Below, piece by piece: positions 17,942 through 25,154 of a stretch of 64,000 nt of DNA. The stretch lies in NCBI GenBank assembly GCA_015233015.1, contig JADFYO010000005.1, positions 31,645 through 95,644 of the forward strand, written 5' to 3'. A program made the position numbers and the translations under genes. Positions within the stretch are counted from its first letter, which is position 1. Every line of letters starts with the position of its first letter. Under the pieces are notes generated by a model. That model worked only from the letters and a program-made list of their open reading frames with translations. It was not told the origin of the DNA and did not search any database. Origin of the DNA: Nitrospirota bacterium (GTDB lineage Bacteria; Nitrospirota; Thermodesulfovibrionia; Thermodesulfovibrionales; Magnetobacteriaceae).

Positions 17942-18738
17942 TGAGCTTTATGAACGTTATGAACGTTTTATTCATAGGAGACGTCATAGGCCGCCCGGGC
18001 AGGGTGCTGGTGAGGCATTACCTTTCGGAGCTTGTGGAAAAGGAGGCGGTATCTTTCGTCATAGCCAACGGCGAGAACTCTGCGGGCGGGTTTGGGATAA
18101 CTCAAAAAACCGCTGAAGAGTTATTCGCCTGCGGTGTGCATGTCATCACAACTGGCAACCACGTATGGGACAAGAAAGAGGCCGTCTCGTATCTTTCAAA
18201 AGAGGACAGGATACTCAGGCCGCAGAACTTTCCCCCCGGTGTCCCCGGCTATGGAAGCATAATCTTTAGTCTGAAAAACGGTTTGAAGGCAGGCGTAATA
18301 AATCTCACAGGCCGCGTGTTCATGGCGCCGTCGGACTGCCCGTTCAGGACGGTTATGCCGGTAATAGAGGAGATAAAAAGGCATACCGACATAATAATAG
18401 TTGACATCCACGCGGAGGCGACATCCGAAAAACAGGCGCTCGGTTACTATTTAAACGGCAAGGTAAGCGCCGTAATAGGCACACACACCCATGTCCAGAC
18501 GGCAGACGAACAAATCCTTTCACATCATACGGCATACATAACCGATGTTGGAATGACCGGCCCGGCCCTGGGCGTCATAGGGGTGAATGCCGCACAGATA
18601 GTCGAAAAATTCCTGACTCAAATCCCCGTGAAATACGAAGTTGCAACAGGGAAGGGTATCTTTTGCGCCGTCATTATTCAGATTGACAGCGACACTGGCC
18701 GCGCGTCGGCGATAAAACGATTAATGCTGCACGATTAA
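17941..18738 (+). CDS. ymdB: YmdB-family metallophosphoesterase
   Basis: A 265-residue calcineurin-like phosphoesterase of the TIGR00282/YmdB family, dinuclear-metal phosphodiesterases thought to act on cyclic nucleotides. Ligands are visible in FIGDVIGRPGR, ANGENSAGG, GNHVWD, DIHAEATSEK and GTHTHVQTAD. The rny-ymdB pairing is conserved in many bacteria and supports the call. The frame overlaps rny as TAATG. Family members usually begin at the methionine of NVLFIGD, so the true start may be ATG 17959. A short direct repeat, ATGAACGTT, surrounds these alternative starts. Confidence 0.95.
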   Translation: MSFMNVMNVLFIGDVIGRPGRVLVRHYLSELVEKEAVSFVIANGENSAGGFGITQKTAEELFACGVHVITTGNHVWDKKEAVSYLSKEDRILRPQNFPPGVPGYGSIIFSLKNGLKAGVINLTGRVFMAPSDCPFRTVMPVIEEIKRHTDIIIVDIHAEATSEKQALGYYLNGKVSAVIGTHTHVQTADEQILSHHTAYITDVGMTGPALGVIGVNAAQIVEKFLTQIPVKYEVATGKGIFCAVIIQIDSDTGRASAIKRLMLHD

Positions 18739-18753
18739 GGAGGGGTTTTTTTT

Positions 18754-19170
18754 ATGAAGGCAAAGCTGACCTATGTCAATGGAATGAAATTTGTGGCCGA
18801 GGCCGACTCAGGGCACGCCATTGTGCTGGACGCAGCACCTGAACACGGCGGAGAAAACGCCGGCCTGAGGCCGTCTGAGCTATTGTTAATCGCCACAGGG
18901 GGCTGTTCCGCCATGGACGTAATCTCGATCCTGAAGAAAAAGAAACAGGAAGTTACGGGATTTGAAATCAACGTCTCAGGCGACAAGGTGGAAACTCATC
19001 CGAAACGCTTCCGGAAGGTCATCGTAGAGTATGTTGTCAAAGGGAAAAACATTTCAGATGAGGCCGTAGCGCGCGCCATCGAGCTGTCGATGACAAGTTA
19101 CTGCTCCGTAAAGACAACAATCGAGGGAGGAGTACCGGTTGAGTACACGCATAGAATAATTGAGGAATAG
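18754..19170 (+). CDS. OsmC-family peroxidase-like protein
   Basis: A 138-residue OsmC/Ohr-superfamily protein, enzymes that reduce organic hydroperoxides with a thiol pair. Both reactive cysteines are present: C51 in TGGCSAMD and C117 in SYCSV. The N-terminal beta-rich half and GLRPSELLL fit the YhfA/OsmC-like branch rather than classic Ohr. AAGGAGG is placed about nine bases before the ATG. It lies between ymdB and pgpA in one transcription unit. Confidence 0.92.
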   Translation: MKAKLTYVNGMKFVAEADSGHAIVLDAAPEHGGENAGLRPSELLLIATGGCSAMDVISILKKKKQEVTGFEINVSGDKVETHPKRFRKVIVEYVVKGKNISDEAVARAIELSMTSYCSVKTTIEGGVPVEYTHRIIEE

Positions 19171-19624
19171 CCTCTCGGAAACCATACTAAAAAACATAGC
19201 AACTGTATGGTTTATAGGGTATGCGCCGGTTGCTTCGGGGACGTTTGGGACGCTGGCGGCGTTAATTATTTTTGTGGTGTTCATGCCGTCGAACTTCACG
19301 CTGCTTATAATAACCGCCGCCGTAATCATAGTTGGCACTGTGGCGGCTCATGCGGCCGAGGGGTATTTTAACGAAAAGGACAGCCGGCGTATTGTAATTG
19401 ACGAGGTAGCGGGGTTTTTCGTATCTATATTATATGTGCCAAGGGGTTTTGTTGTCCTTGTGCTGGCGTTTTTTCTTTTCAGGGCATTTGACATAATAAA
19501 ACCGCCGCCGGTAAATTACATGGAGAGGATAAGGGGGGGATTAGGCGTAATGCTCGATGATGTGGCAGCCGGTCTCTACGTAAATATAATCTTACAGATA
19601 GCGACGAGGATGAGGTTTTTCTGA
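19160..19624 (+). CDS. pgpA: phosphatidylglycerophosphatase A
   Basis: Inner-membrane lipid phosphatase that makes phosphatidylglycerol from its phosphate. The PgpA signature is present near the N-terminus (GYAPVASGTFGTLAAL) together with DEVAGFF and the C-terminal FDIIKPPP and GVMLDDVAAG motifs. Length (154 aa) and three to four membrane helices fit. The start is tentatively TTG at 19160, overlapping the OsmC gene by 11 bases; no better start exists before the conserved region. The stop overlaps the next ATG as TGATG. Confidence 0.93.
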   Translation: MRNSLSETILKNIATVWFIGYAPVASGTFGTLAALIIFVVFMPSNFTLLIITAAVIIVGTVAAHAAEGYFNEKDSRRIVIDEVAGFFVSILYVPRGFVVLVLAFFLFRAFDIIKPPPVNYMERIRGGLGVMLDDVAAGLYVNIILQIATRMRFF

Positions 19625-20193
19625 TGATGCTGAGATCTTTTATAGCAATAGACATATCTGAGACACAAAGGGCGGCGATAGGGCAGATGGTCGACACGCT
19701 CAGGCCGCTGCGTGCAGACGTTAAATGGGTAAGGCCGGAAAATCTTCATCTCACTATTAAATTTCTTGGAGATGTGGACGAAGGCTTGATAGAGAAAATC
19801 GAACTAACGCTAAAAGACCTCACAACAGGTTACGCGCCCTTTCAGATAGAACTAAGGACAGTCGGCGCGTTTTCAAGCCTGAAAAGACCCGATATACTTT
19901 GGATAGGAGTAACTAAATCCCCCGGGTTAGAGACAATTGCCGCTGACATTGAAGAGAAACTGTCTCTGGTCGGCATTAAAAAGGAAGGAAGGCCATTTTC
20001 GCCGCACCTGACAATAGCGCGTGTGAAAAGCCTGAAAGGGTATGAACATCTCCACGAAAAACTAACTTCACTTACGGCTAAGGATTTCGGGGAATGCGGC
20101 GTTGCTGATCTATTGCTGATGAAAAGCGACTTAACGCCGGGCGGGGCGCGATATACGCGGCTGAAAAGTTTTCCATTTGGCCCAATTGGTTAA
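19624..20193 (+). CDS. thpR: RNA 2',3'-cyclic phosphodiesterase
   Basis: A 189-residue member of the 2H phosphoesterase family (ThpR/LigT), which opens 2',3'-cyclic phosphates on RNA ends. The two catalytic tetrapeptides are HLTI at 42-45 and HLTI at 128-131, and FIAIDI at the N-terminus and FLGDV are typical. It is translationally coupled to pgpA and is the last gene before tRNA-Asn. Confidence 0.94.
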   Translation: MMLRSFIAIDISETQRAAIGQMVDTLRPLRADVKWVRPENLHLTIKFLGDVDEGLIEKIELTLKDLTTGYAPFQIELRTVGAFSSLKRPDILWIGVTKSPGLETIAADIEEKLSLVGIKKEGRPFSPHLTIARVKSLKGYEHLHEKLTSLTAKDFGECGVADLLLMKSDLTPGGARYTRLKSFPFGPIG

Positions 20194-20250
20194 TTGAAAA
20201 GTGATTGAAAATACCTAAGCGATATGCTATACTTGGAACTGCCTATATGA

Positions 20251-20326
20251 TCCTGGGTAGCTCAGCCGGCAGAGCGGGTGGCTGTTAACCACTTGGTCGG
20301 GGGTTCGAATCCCTCCCCAGGAGCCA
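20251..20326 (+). tRNA. tRNA-Asn (anticodon GTT)
   Basis: A complete cloverleaf: acceptor TCCTGGG/CCCAGGA, D arm GCTCAGCCGGCAGAGC, anticodon stem GGTGG/CCACT around CTGTTAA, T arm GGGGGTTCGAATCCCTC and encoded GCCA end. It borders a block of phage-like genes and is the probable integration target for that element. The reading frame of the adjoining repressor gene runs into it from the opposite strand. Confidence 0.98.
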
Positions 20327-20558
20327 AAACATTCAAGTTCCTCTTTTTCGGCGGAACATAGCCGATGGCACGAATGAATTGATACAGTGATATATCGAGA
20401 CCGTCAAGGATCTTAACCAAATTTTTAAATAGAACCTCGTGCTCACCACGCTCAAGCAACATTATTTGATTGTAGGATATACCGCTTCTTTCGGCAAGCC
20501 CTCTGAGACTTAATTTGCGTTTCAACCTCTCCACTTTTATAAATTCGTTCCCAGTCAT
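20262..20558 (-). CDS. XRE-family HTH repressor whose C-terminus reads through tRNA-Asn
   Basis: This 98-residue protein has a helix-turn-helix of the XRE/Cro type (about 5-60, with LRGLAERSGISYNQIMLLERG). The ATG at 20558 is chosen because AAAGGAGG precedes it. The last 20 or so residues (LAPGEGFEPPTKWLTA) are the antisense translation of the adjacent tRNA-Asn, so the original stop was probably lost when the element joined the tRNA. Divergent to a replication gene, it is probably the element's repressor. Confidence 0.8.
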   Translation of the reverse strand: MTGNEFIKVERLKRKLSLRGLAERSGISYNQIMLLERGEHEVLFKNLVKILDGLDISLYQFIRAIGYVPPKKRNLNVLAPGEGFEPPTKWLTATRSAG

Positions 20559-20583
20559 TATTACCTCCTTTGTATATACCAAT

Positions 20584-20612
20584 ATAATACATATCTCAAA
20601 ATCTTTTGTCAA
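20584..20612 (-). promoter_or_regulatory. promoter of the XRE repressor
   Basis: On the minus strand, TTGACA and TATTAT are separated by exactly 17 bases, about 25 bases before the repressor ATG, with its ribosome-binding site between. It is back to back with the promoter of the replication gene. Confidence 0.8.
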
Positions 20613-20630
20613 GAGTTTATGATATTTTGC

Positions 20631-20660
20631 TTGACATAGTTCTAAGCGCTGTCATAAAGT
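20631..20660 (+). promoter_or_regulatory. promoter of the replication gene, placed for a leaderless transcript
   Basis: TTGACA is followed after 18 bases by TAAAGT. The -10 box ends only six bases before the ATG at 20667, so the message would begin at or next to the start codon. No Shine-Dalgarno sequence is present. Confidence 0.6.
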
Positions 20661-20666
20661 AATGAT

Positions 20667-21278
20667 ATGGCTAAAACCAATTTTACGATGTTTGACAACG
20701 ATCACCTTGAGGCGCTCTCAAAAACTAAACTCCGTCAGGAGACGTACCGCACATATCTGGTTATTGTCCGCAAGACCGCAGGCTATCAAAAGAACGATGA
20801 TCAAATTTCTTTAAGTCAGTTCCAGATGGCGACGGGCCTGTCAAAACGGAACGTGCTGAGAGCGCTTAACGATCTAATCAATCATCATATGATCATTAAA
20901 ATTAAGCAAATCGGATGTTGCCGTTACAGTCTTACGCCGGTTGATAAATGGTTATCGGGGGGGGGTAGTCCAGCCACCCCCAGGGGGGGTAGTGGAGCCA
21001 CCCCAGGGGGGGGTAGAAATTACGTACAAGGTGTCCTATTTACCCCCGATTTGGGTGTCTCAGCTGCCCCCTACAATATAAAGTATATAAACAATACAAA
21101 AGAAAGCGAAAAAAGATTATGTAAAATTACGACAGACGGATTAACTAAAGGCGAAATACTACGACACGGCATGAAGAATAATTGTTTCGATCAAGGTGAA
21201 GAATGCAATGAGGACTGTCTCGTCTACGGGAAATTAAATTTTATCAAAATAAATCGAATAATGAATAAGGAGGAATAA
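20667..21278 (+). CDS. phage replication protein O-like winged-helix protein
   Basis: The N-terminal 90 residues match the bacteriophage lambda O/phage_rep_O DNA-binding domain. They include KLRQETYRTYLVIVRKTAGY, ISLSQFQMATGLSKRNVLRAL and NDLINHHMIIK. A glycine/proline-rich linker (about 95-115) is encoded by three poly-G runs. The C-terminal 85 residues are unlike known helicase-loader segments and contain a possible metal-type Cys cluster. It would bind the element's replication origin and recruit helicase. It stands opposite the repressor, as in lambdoid early regions. Confidence 0.8.
   Translation: MAKTNFTMFDNDHLEALSKTKLRQETYRTYLVIVRKTAGYQKNDDQISLSQFQMATGLSKRNVLRALNDLINHHMIIKIKQIGCCRYSLTPVDKWLSGGGSPATPRGGSGATPGGGRNYVQGVLFTPDLGVSAAPYNIKYINNTKESEKRLCKITTDGLTKGEILRHGMKNNCFDQGEECNEDCLVYGKLNFIKINRIMNKEE
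20957..21013 (+). repeat. three poly-G tracts (9, 7 and 8 G) inside the replication gene
   Basis: Runs of nine, seven and eight G are spaced by about 17-base C-rich segments that are themselves similar (AGCCACCCC). Every run is followed by TAG out of frame. Gain of one G in any run would bring that TAG into frame and end the protein right after the DNA-binding domain. The runs can also pair with the nearby C runs. Confidence 0.85.
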
Positions 21279-21279
21279 C

Positions 21280-22155
21280 ATGAATACCTGTCCGACATGT
21301 GGTGCATGTGTGCTATATGATTTAAAGGCAGTTGACTCAGTGAATGAATTAATGACGCAATGGATTAATCACCTTGAGGCAGCCGGACGTTCTTATGCCC
21401 ACATACGAAAATTGAAATCAAATCTAAGGCATCATATAAGCCCGACAATGGGCAATCGCGATGTCAAGACCATTTCCTCAAAGGATGTCTTTAATTTCTA
21501 TTCAGAGCTGCTTGAAAAGAACCTGGCAGGCAAAACTATCAAGCATATCTTCGACGCTCTGAAGAGCCTGCTCAATCATCTATACGATCTTGAGGTCATT
21601 TCAAAAATACCGATGTTCCCGAACATTAAAGTGTTGCCGGCGGCCAAACACTGGATAAGTGTTGAGACACAAAATCAGATCTTGAATCACCTATCGTCGA
21701 AATATTTCCTTTTTATTCGTGTATTGATGGAAACCGGTATGCGTCCTGGTGAGGCTCGCGCACTGAAACTCCGGGACATCGATGGAACTATCATCACCGT
21801 CGAGCGTGCGATAGATGAGCGTGGCAATATACGTCCGACTAAAACGAATAAAGTCTATCGATACCCGGTATCATCGGGCCTTATATATCAACTACGGACT
21901 CGATATCATGACTATCTGCCTGAGACTCCGTTATTCGAATTATCCAAAAGCGGAATTCAGAACGCCTGGACTAGGGCCTGTAATATTGTCGGGACATCGA
22001 TCCCGCTATATCAGGCGTGCCGGCATAGTAAGGCATCGCAAATCAACGAGGCCTGCGAACGAGATCGGCTTTGCCAGCTTCAAGCAGCTCTGCAGCATGA
22101 GCATGTGGCCACAACTCTGAAATACTATACCCTGGGATCAAAGGAGAGACTATGA
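21280..22155 (+). CDS. tyrosine recombinase / integrase
   Basis: A 291-residue phage-type integrase. The SAM-like core-binding domain spans about 22-120 and the catalytic domain about 125-285. Catalytic R155 (TGMRPGEA), a beta-hairpin lysine near 188-191, R248 (ACRHSKAS), H273 and the nucleophile Y282 (TTLKYY) are visible. The first histidine of the usual HxxR box is Gln245 here, an unusual change. The N-terminus carries CPTCGAC, a possible zinc knuckle. AAGGAGG precedes the ATG. It probably catalysed insertion at a tRNA. Confidence 0.88.
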   Translation: MNTCPTCGACVLYDLKAVDSVNELMTQWINHLEAAGRSYAHIRKLKSNLRHHISPTMGNRDVKTISSKDVFNFYSELLEKNLAGKTIKHIFDALKSLLNHLYDLEVISKIPMFPNIKVLPAAKHWISVETQNQILNHLSSKYFLFIRVLMETGMRPGEARALKLRDIDGTIITVERAIDERGNIRPTKTNKVYRYPVSSGLIYQLRTRYHDYLPETPLFELSKSGIQNAWTRACNIVGTSIPLYQACRHSKASQINEACERDRLCQLQAALQHEHVATTLKYYTLGSKERL

Positions 22156-22346
22156 CCAGACTTGAGAAGGCGCTTGACAGCATTTGGACAGGCCAGTATA
22201 TAGCAACGGCAGATATTGGAGATTATGACATCGACATGATATGTAAACTGCTCAAGAAAAAGAATATAGCGATATATTATTCGGATAACGAGATCAAGTG
22301 TATCTGGAAGTCATATGTTAATGGACGCTTTCCGGATAAGAAATAG
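22152..22346 (+). CDS. small protein coupled to the integrase, 64 aa
   Basis: The start codon overlaps the integrase stop as ATGA, which implies translational coupling. The protein starts MTRLEKALDSIWTGQYI and is rich in charged residues with a central KLLKKKNIAIYYSDN. There is no recognised family. Small proteins in this position are often excisionase-like or regulatory, but nothing in the sequence proves that. Confidence 0.6.
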   Translation: MTRLEKALDSIWTGQYIATADIGDYDIDMICKLLKKKNIAIYYSDNEIKCIWKSYVNGRFPDKK

Positions 22347-22548
22347 AGGATAGGATTTAGAGGTAAGCTGCTCTGATGATCCAGACGCGGTGCCCTGGCG
22401 TTTACATCTCGTTTCCCTTTCGTGGTATAATTAAGCACCCATAATCCAAGATGTAACATTCGTCAGACATGGCCGGCGGGCTTCTCGCCGGCCACCTCCA
22501 ATTTAATTATGTCGAATTCGACACCGAGCAATCACACGAGGCATAACT

Positions 22549-22671
22549 ATGTATCTCCGAACTAAGGGCGCTTATATGGTTCCCTGCAGATACTGTTCGT
22601 CTATCATAGCGAACCCGGGCCGCTCAACCCGCATTCATTGCCCGACGTGCGGTAAACCTCTTGACGCCTAA
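22549..22671 (+). CDS. 40-aa zinc-ribbon peptide
   Basis: A short frame encodes a peptide with the pattern CRYC...CPTC (spacing about 18 residues), typical of a one-finger zinc ribbon such as phage Com-like regulators. CGAGG lies about eight bases before the ATG. It follows the integrase gene in the same direction. Confidence 0.5.
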   Translation: MYLRTKGAYMVPCRYCSSIIANPGRSTRIHCPTCGKPLDA

Positions 22672-22748
22672 ACCCCTGTAATACAGGATATAATTAAATA
22701 TGTTTTAGTTATACCAGGAACATTCAAGAGGCCGCGGTGATGTCATTT

Positions 22749-22938
22749 ATTTTTGTCCTCACCAAAAATGACCGTCATGCCGTGGGCGGTCGTCCTTTCT
22801 CCAGATCTTTTCAGATAACCGTATCATCAATGTCCTCACCATTGATGATATGAAAATTGTCTTCACCAATTTTCGTCTTTTGTAGTTGTCTTTTTCCCGA
22901 TGCCGTTTTTGCTGGTGGTCCCTAACACCTGCAAAAAC
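22749..22938. other. chain of stem-loops, three with a constant TCYTCAC loop
   Basis: No gene is supported here. Three perfect stem-loops share a seven-base loop but have unrelated stems: 22749-22769 (ATTTTTG, loop TCCTCAC), 22822-22850 (11-bp stem TATCATCAATG, loop TCCTCAC) and 22852-22874 (GAAAATTG, loop TCTTCAC). Each loop is closed by TG...CA. Further hairpins are GACCG/CGGTC at 22770-22791 and GTTTTTGC-T-GGTG/CACC-T-GCAAAAAC at 22905-22938. This looks like a structured RNA or an array of protein-binding hairpins. A perfect TATAAT lies upstream at 22689-22694, but without a well-spaced -35 box. Confidence 0.6.
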
Positions 22939-22943
22939 CGTGA

Positions 22944-23034
22944 CCGCGCGGAGCGCGGGCACGAACGCTCTGCCCAAACTTTCCCATAATCAGGACGTCT
23001 TTACGTTCGCCGAAGGCGATTTCGCGTAGCGAAA
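22944..23034. other. three palindromes with 3-base loops
   Basis: Perfect hairpins with minimal loops are CCGCGC-GGA-GCGCGG (22944-22958), TCGCC-GAA-GGCGA (23007-23019) and TTTCGC-GTA-GCGAAA (23020-23034). They follow the constant-loop array directly and have no coding explanation. No gene is seen from here to 23565. Confidence 0.6.
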
Positions 23035-23180
23035 CAAGGCGAGTCCGTTATTATCTTTGAATCTTTGGACCCTTATTAGTCATCAACCCGTTTCCCTTAT
23101 TATTCCCTGCTATCTTTTATTACTCTTCACCCATTAAACCTCTTTCACATCAGGCATGAACCAACCAGCCCCAAATTATA

Positions 23181-23309
23181 CATAACTGTTTCTTATCGGT
23201 TATTTTTTTTATCCTGTAAAATTAAACGAATTAATAATTACCTTAGAGTCTTTTGGATATTATTAATTCGTTTAATTTTAAAAAAAATGGACGATAAGAA
23301 AGAGTTATG
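23181..23309. repeat. long nested palindrome, MITE- or IS-like
   Basis: An inner perfect 21-bp inverted repeat (23218-23238 with 23259-23279, AATTAAACGAATTAAT type) encloses a 20-base loop. It is framed by outer 30-bp arms (23181-23210 with 23280-23309, CATAACT...TTTCTTATCG) with four mismatches. The total span is 129 bases without a gene. The structure fits a miniature inverted-repeat element or the joined ends of a lost insertion sequence. Confidence 0.75.
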
Positions 23310-23565
23310 TAGAATTTTATTTTGGGGGGCGGTAAACACACGGCACCAACATCAAGCCCGGAGTCCTTCACATCCCCATCAGACCAAGTAAAACAAGCGT
23401 TGGCATGGTTTTGCAATCCCCACCGCAAAACTAATGCCAACGCGGCTCTCTCGAGGGGATTGCGGAGACGGCAGCAGCGACCGTAGGGAGCTGCGGGAGG
23501 TGTCGAGGGATTGCGGACCAGGCCCGGAGGTTCAGGGGATTCGCCGGAGTGGCCCGGAGGTTCAG
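23310..23565. other. GC-rich gene-free stretch with short direct repeats
   Basis: No gene with a start signal is seen on either strand. GGCCCGGAGGTTCAG occurs twice about 30 bases apart (around 23519 and 23551), each preceded by a GGGATT...GCCGGA or GCGGA variant, and a third partial GGGATTGCGGA occurs at about 23457. Function unknown. Confidence 0.4.
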
Positions 23566-23823
23566 CTATATGATGCCGCTGATACGACGTTCGTCAGGGT
23601 TTGGCTTTCGAGCGTCCAGGCGATCTGCGAAAGGGTCTTTGAGTGTGAGATTGTTGTTCGGCGTGATTTCAGAGTCTGGTATTTGCGTTTTGGAACAGGT
23701 ATTGAAGTAATGCCTAAGCGCATCTTTGATGACACTGCCTTTTGATTTGCCATATTTGGCGACCATGAGGTTTAATTTCTTGTCCTGATAGTCCTCGATG
23801 CGGACAGATAAGAGCTTCGACAT
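23566..23823 (-). CDS. ribbon-helix-helix (CopG-like) DNA-binding protein
   Basis: An 85-residue protein with an N-terminal ribbon-helix-helix pattern (LLSVRIEDYQDKKLNLMVAK, then KSKGSVIKDALRHYF). This fold is used by CopG/ParD/Arc-type repressors and antitoxins. The C-terminal tail (about 45-85) is polar and probably disordered, as in antitoxins that bind a toxin. AGGAGG lies eight bases before the ATG. No toxin partner is visible next to it. It sits inside the integrated element, so plasmid-type partition or repressor roles are also possible. Confidence 0.75.
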   Translation of the reverse strand: MSKLLSVRIEDYQDKKLNLMVAKYGKSKGSVIKDALRHYFNTCSKTQIPDSEITPNNNLTLKDPFADRLDARKPNPDERRISGII

Positions 23824-24350
23824 AAATTCCTCCTGATACGTGATTTTAGGGATACCGGATACCGAAAATGCCCTATATTCATAATTTCACTGAGGCCTTT
23901 TTTGACCAGCTTTCTGGATTCGCTTTTTTTTGTAATACAGCTGTATGACAGTCGTGGTTACTTCTGAATGAGTTGACCTGGCATTGTGGCCGCGCACTAA
24001 ATATTGTAGTACAAAAAGTCAAAAAATGGACACATTAAGCGCGGCGCCCTTCTGTTTTTTGCGTGATCACACTCTCATCACGCTGATGAGCGTCCATGGC
24101 CACAGCGATCGTAGCGGCCGGAATTTGAAATTCGTCAGCAATTTGACGGCAGGGCAGGGACGGGGAAATTGATTCGGGCTTGCTGACGCGGCGCCCGGGC
24201 CGGGAGGGGCGGCGCTTCGCGCGGATATGATACTATCCCTGCGGGGGGGGAGCTCTGCCGCGTTTTGAATCAACGGACGATAAGCCGGAGAGAGAAAGAG
24301 AGGCGTTACTATTGATTTACAAAGGTAACATATTTACAAATTAGGAGGTC
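23824..24350. other. gene-free stretch between the RHH gene and the tRNA-like repeat
   Basis: No supported gene is seen. The segment contains a GC-rich part with G runs (around 24241-24250) and small dyads. AAAAAGTCAAAAAATGGACAC (split as AAAAAGTC and AATGGACAC, near 24014-24034) recalls IS3-type ends, but the match is too short to call. Confidence 0.35.
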
Positions 24351-24424
24351 TGAAAACCCGCATGAGTCATGGTCCGGGGTTCAAATCCACCCCCCGCCAC
24401 CACATCCTCTTTGTTATAGCTCGG
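24351..24424 (+). repeat. direct repeat A, resembles 3' half of a tRNA-Ser
   Basis: This 74-bp segment aligns without gaps to 39516-39589 (62 of 74 identical by my count). It starts in an anticodon-loop-like GAAAACCCGC, has a CATG-AGT-CATG hairpin like the variable arm of a type II tRNA, and contains GGTTCAAATCC like a T arm followed by ACCA. No 5' half is present. The two copies may be left and right junctions of an element once integrated in a tRNA-Ser gene. Confidence 0.55.
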
Positions 24425-24842
24425 CGGGAAGTATCCTATCACATTCAGATTTTTCATGAGGAAGGTTTCGCATTAAAGGTGCCGCAACCGTGGCCAGATC
24501 GTCAAAACGAGGAGCAAAGAGACGAGTTCCGGCTGAAGCTCAAACAGCTTTGTGAAGATACTGATGTTGACATATGGTACGCAGACGAATCGGGTTTTGA
24601 AGGTGAATCGAAACCTCGTAGACGTTAGGATAAGAAGGGCTCTAAAGGCAGAGTTGTTCATAATGGCGACCACATCCGCATGAACCTTATTGGCACGGTG
24701 TGCCCACGTATGGGTGAGTTTTTTGCGATAGAAGCATCAACCGTTGATTCTGATATGTTTCAATTGTTCCTTGACGAAGCGGACAAGTGTATTACACCTC
24801 AGCGAAAACGCAATGTGATTATTGTTGATAATGCCACATGGC
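24413..24842 (+). pseudogene. IS630-family transposase remnant
   Basis: The frame from 24413 gives IS630 transposase sequence lacking its N-terminal DNA-binding part. WYADESGFEG contains the first catalytic Asp, then HNGDHIRMNLIGTV, and IIVDNATW contains the second Asp. A TAG stop interrupts it after KPRRR (24626-24628), where family members have Trp. It ends abruptly at 24842, where terminase sequence begins. It is non-functional. Confidence 0.85.
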
Positions 24843-25154
24843 GCTGACAATCAGTATAGCAGCGTGTTTATCCCGTGGTTTGCTTTCTATAAGTATCGTG
24901 ACGCCAACATACCCGACGGCTTTAAGCCTACTGAGAATGAGCTGGAGCTTGTAAAACTCTAAGGGCTTGAGTTAGGGCATATAAGCTGGCGGCGCAGGTG
25001 TCTGCAAAACGACTGCAAAGGAGATCTCGATACGTTTCACCATGAATACCCCGATAATGATGTTAAGGCGTTTATCACGTCTGGCCGTGCGGTGTTTTTG
25101 ACGCGGCAAAGGTCATGGCATATATAGAATCAGAGGAGCCTGAGGCAGCGCGAT
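24843..25154 (+). pseudogene. phage terminase large subunit, broken fragment
   Basis: Sequence such as YSSVFIPWFAFYKYRD, then LELGHISWRR, NDCKGDLDTFHHEYP and FITSGRAVF is typical of the middle of the packaging ATPase/nuclease TerL. It is interrupted by a TAA at about 24959-24961, and two further frame changes near 25100 and 25150 are needed to continue. The ATPase part is missing, replaced by the IS630 remnant. Confidence 0.82.

Noticed and set aside
22759..22977. 72-residue minus-strand protein
   Set aside because: It spans the hairpin array and has no start signal; the composition is that of structured noncoding DNA.
22749..23034. CRISPR array
   Set aside because: Only the loops are alike; stems differ, spacing is irregular and there is no constant repeat of 25-40 bases or any cas gene.
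23434..23745. 103-residue plus-strand protein
   Set aside because: It overlaps the RHH gene on the other strand, and its codons follow GC-rich repeats.
23984..24628. toxin partner for the RHH protein
   Set aside because: No frame there has a ribosome-binding site or toxin-like features; one is a transposase remnant.
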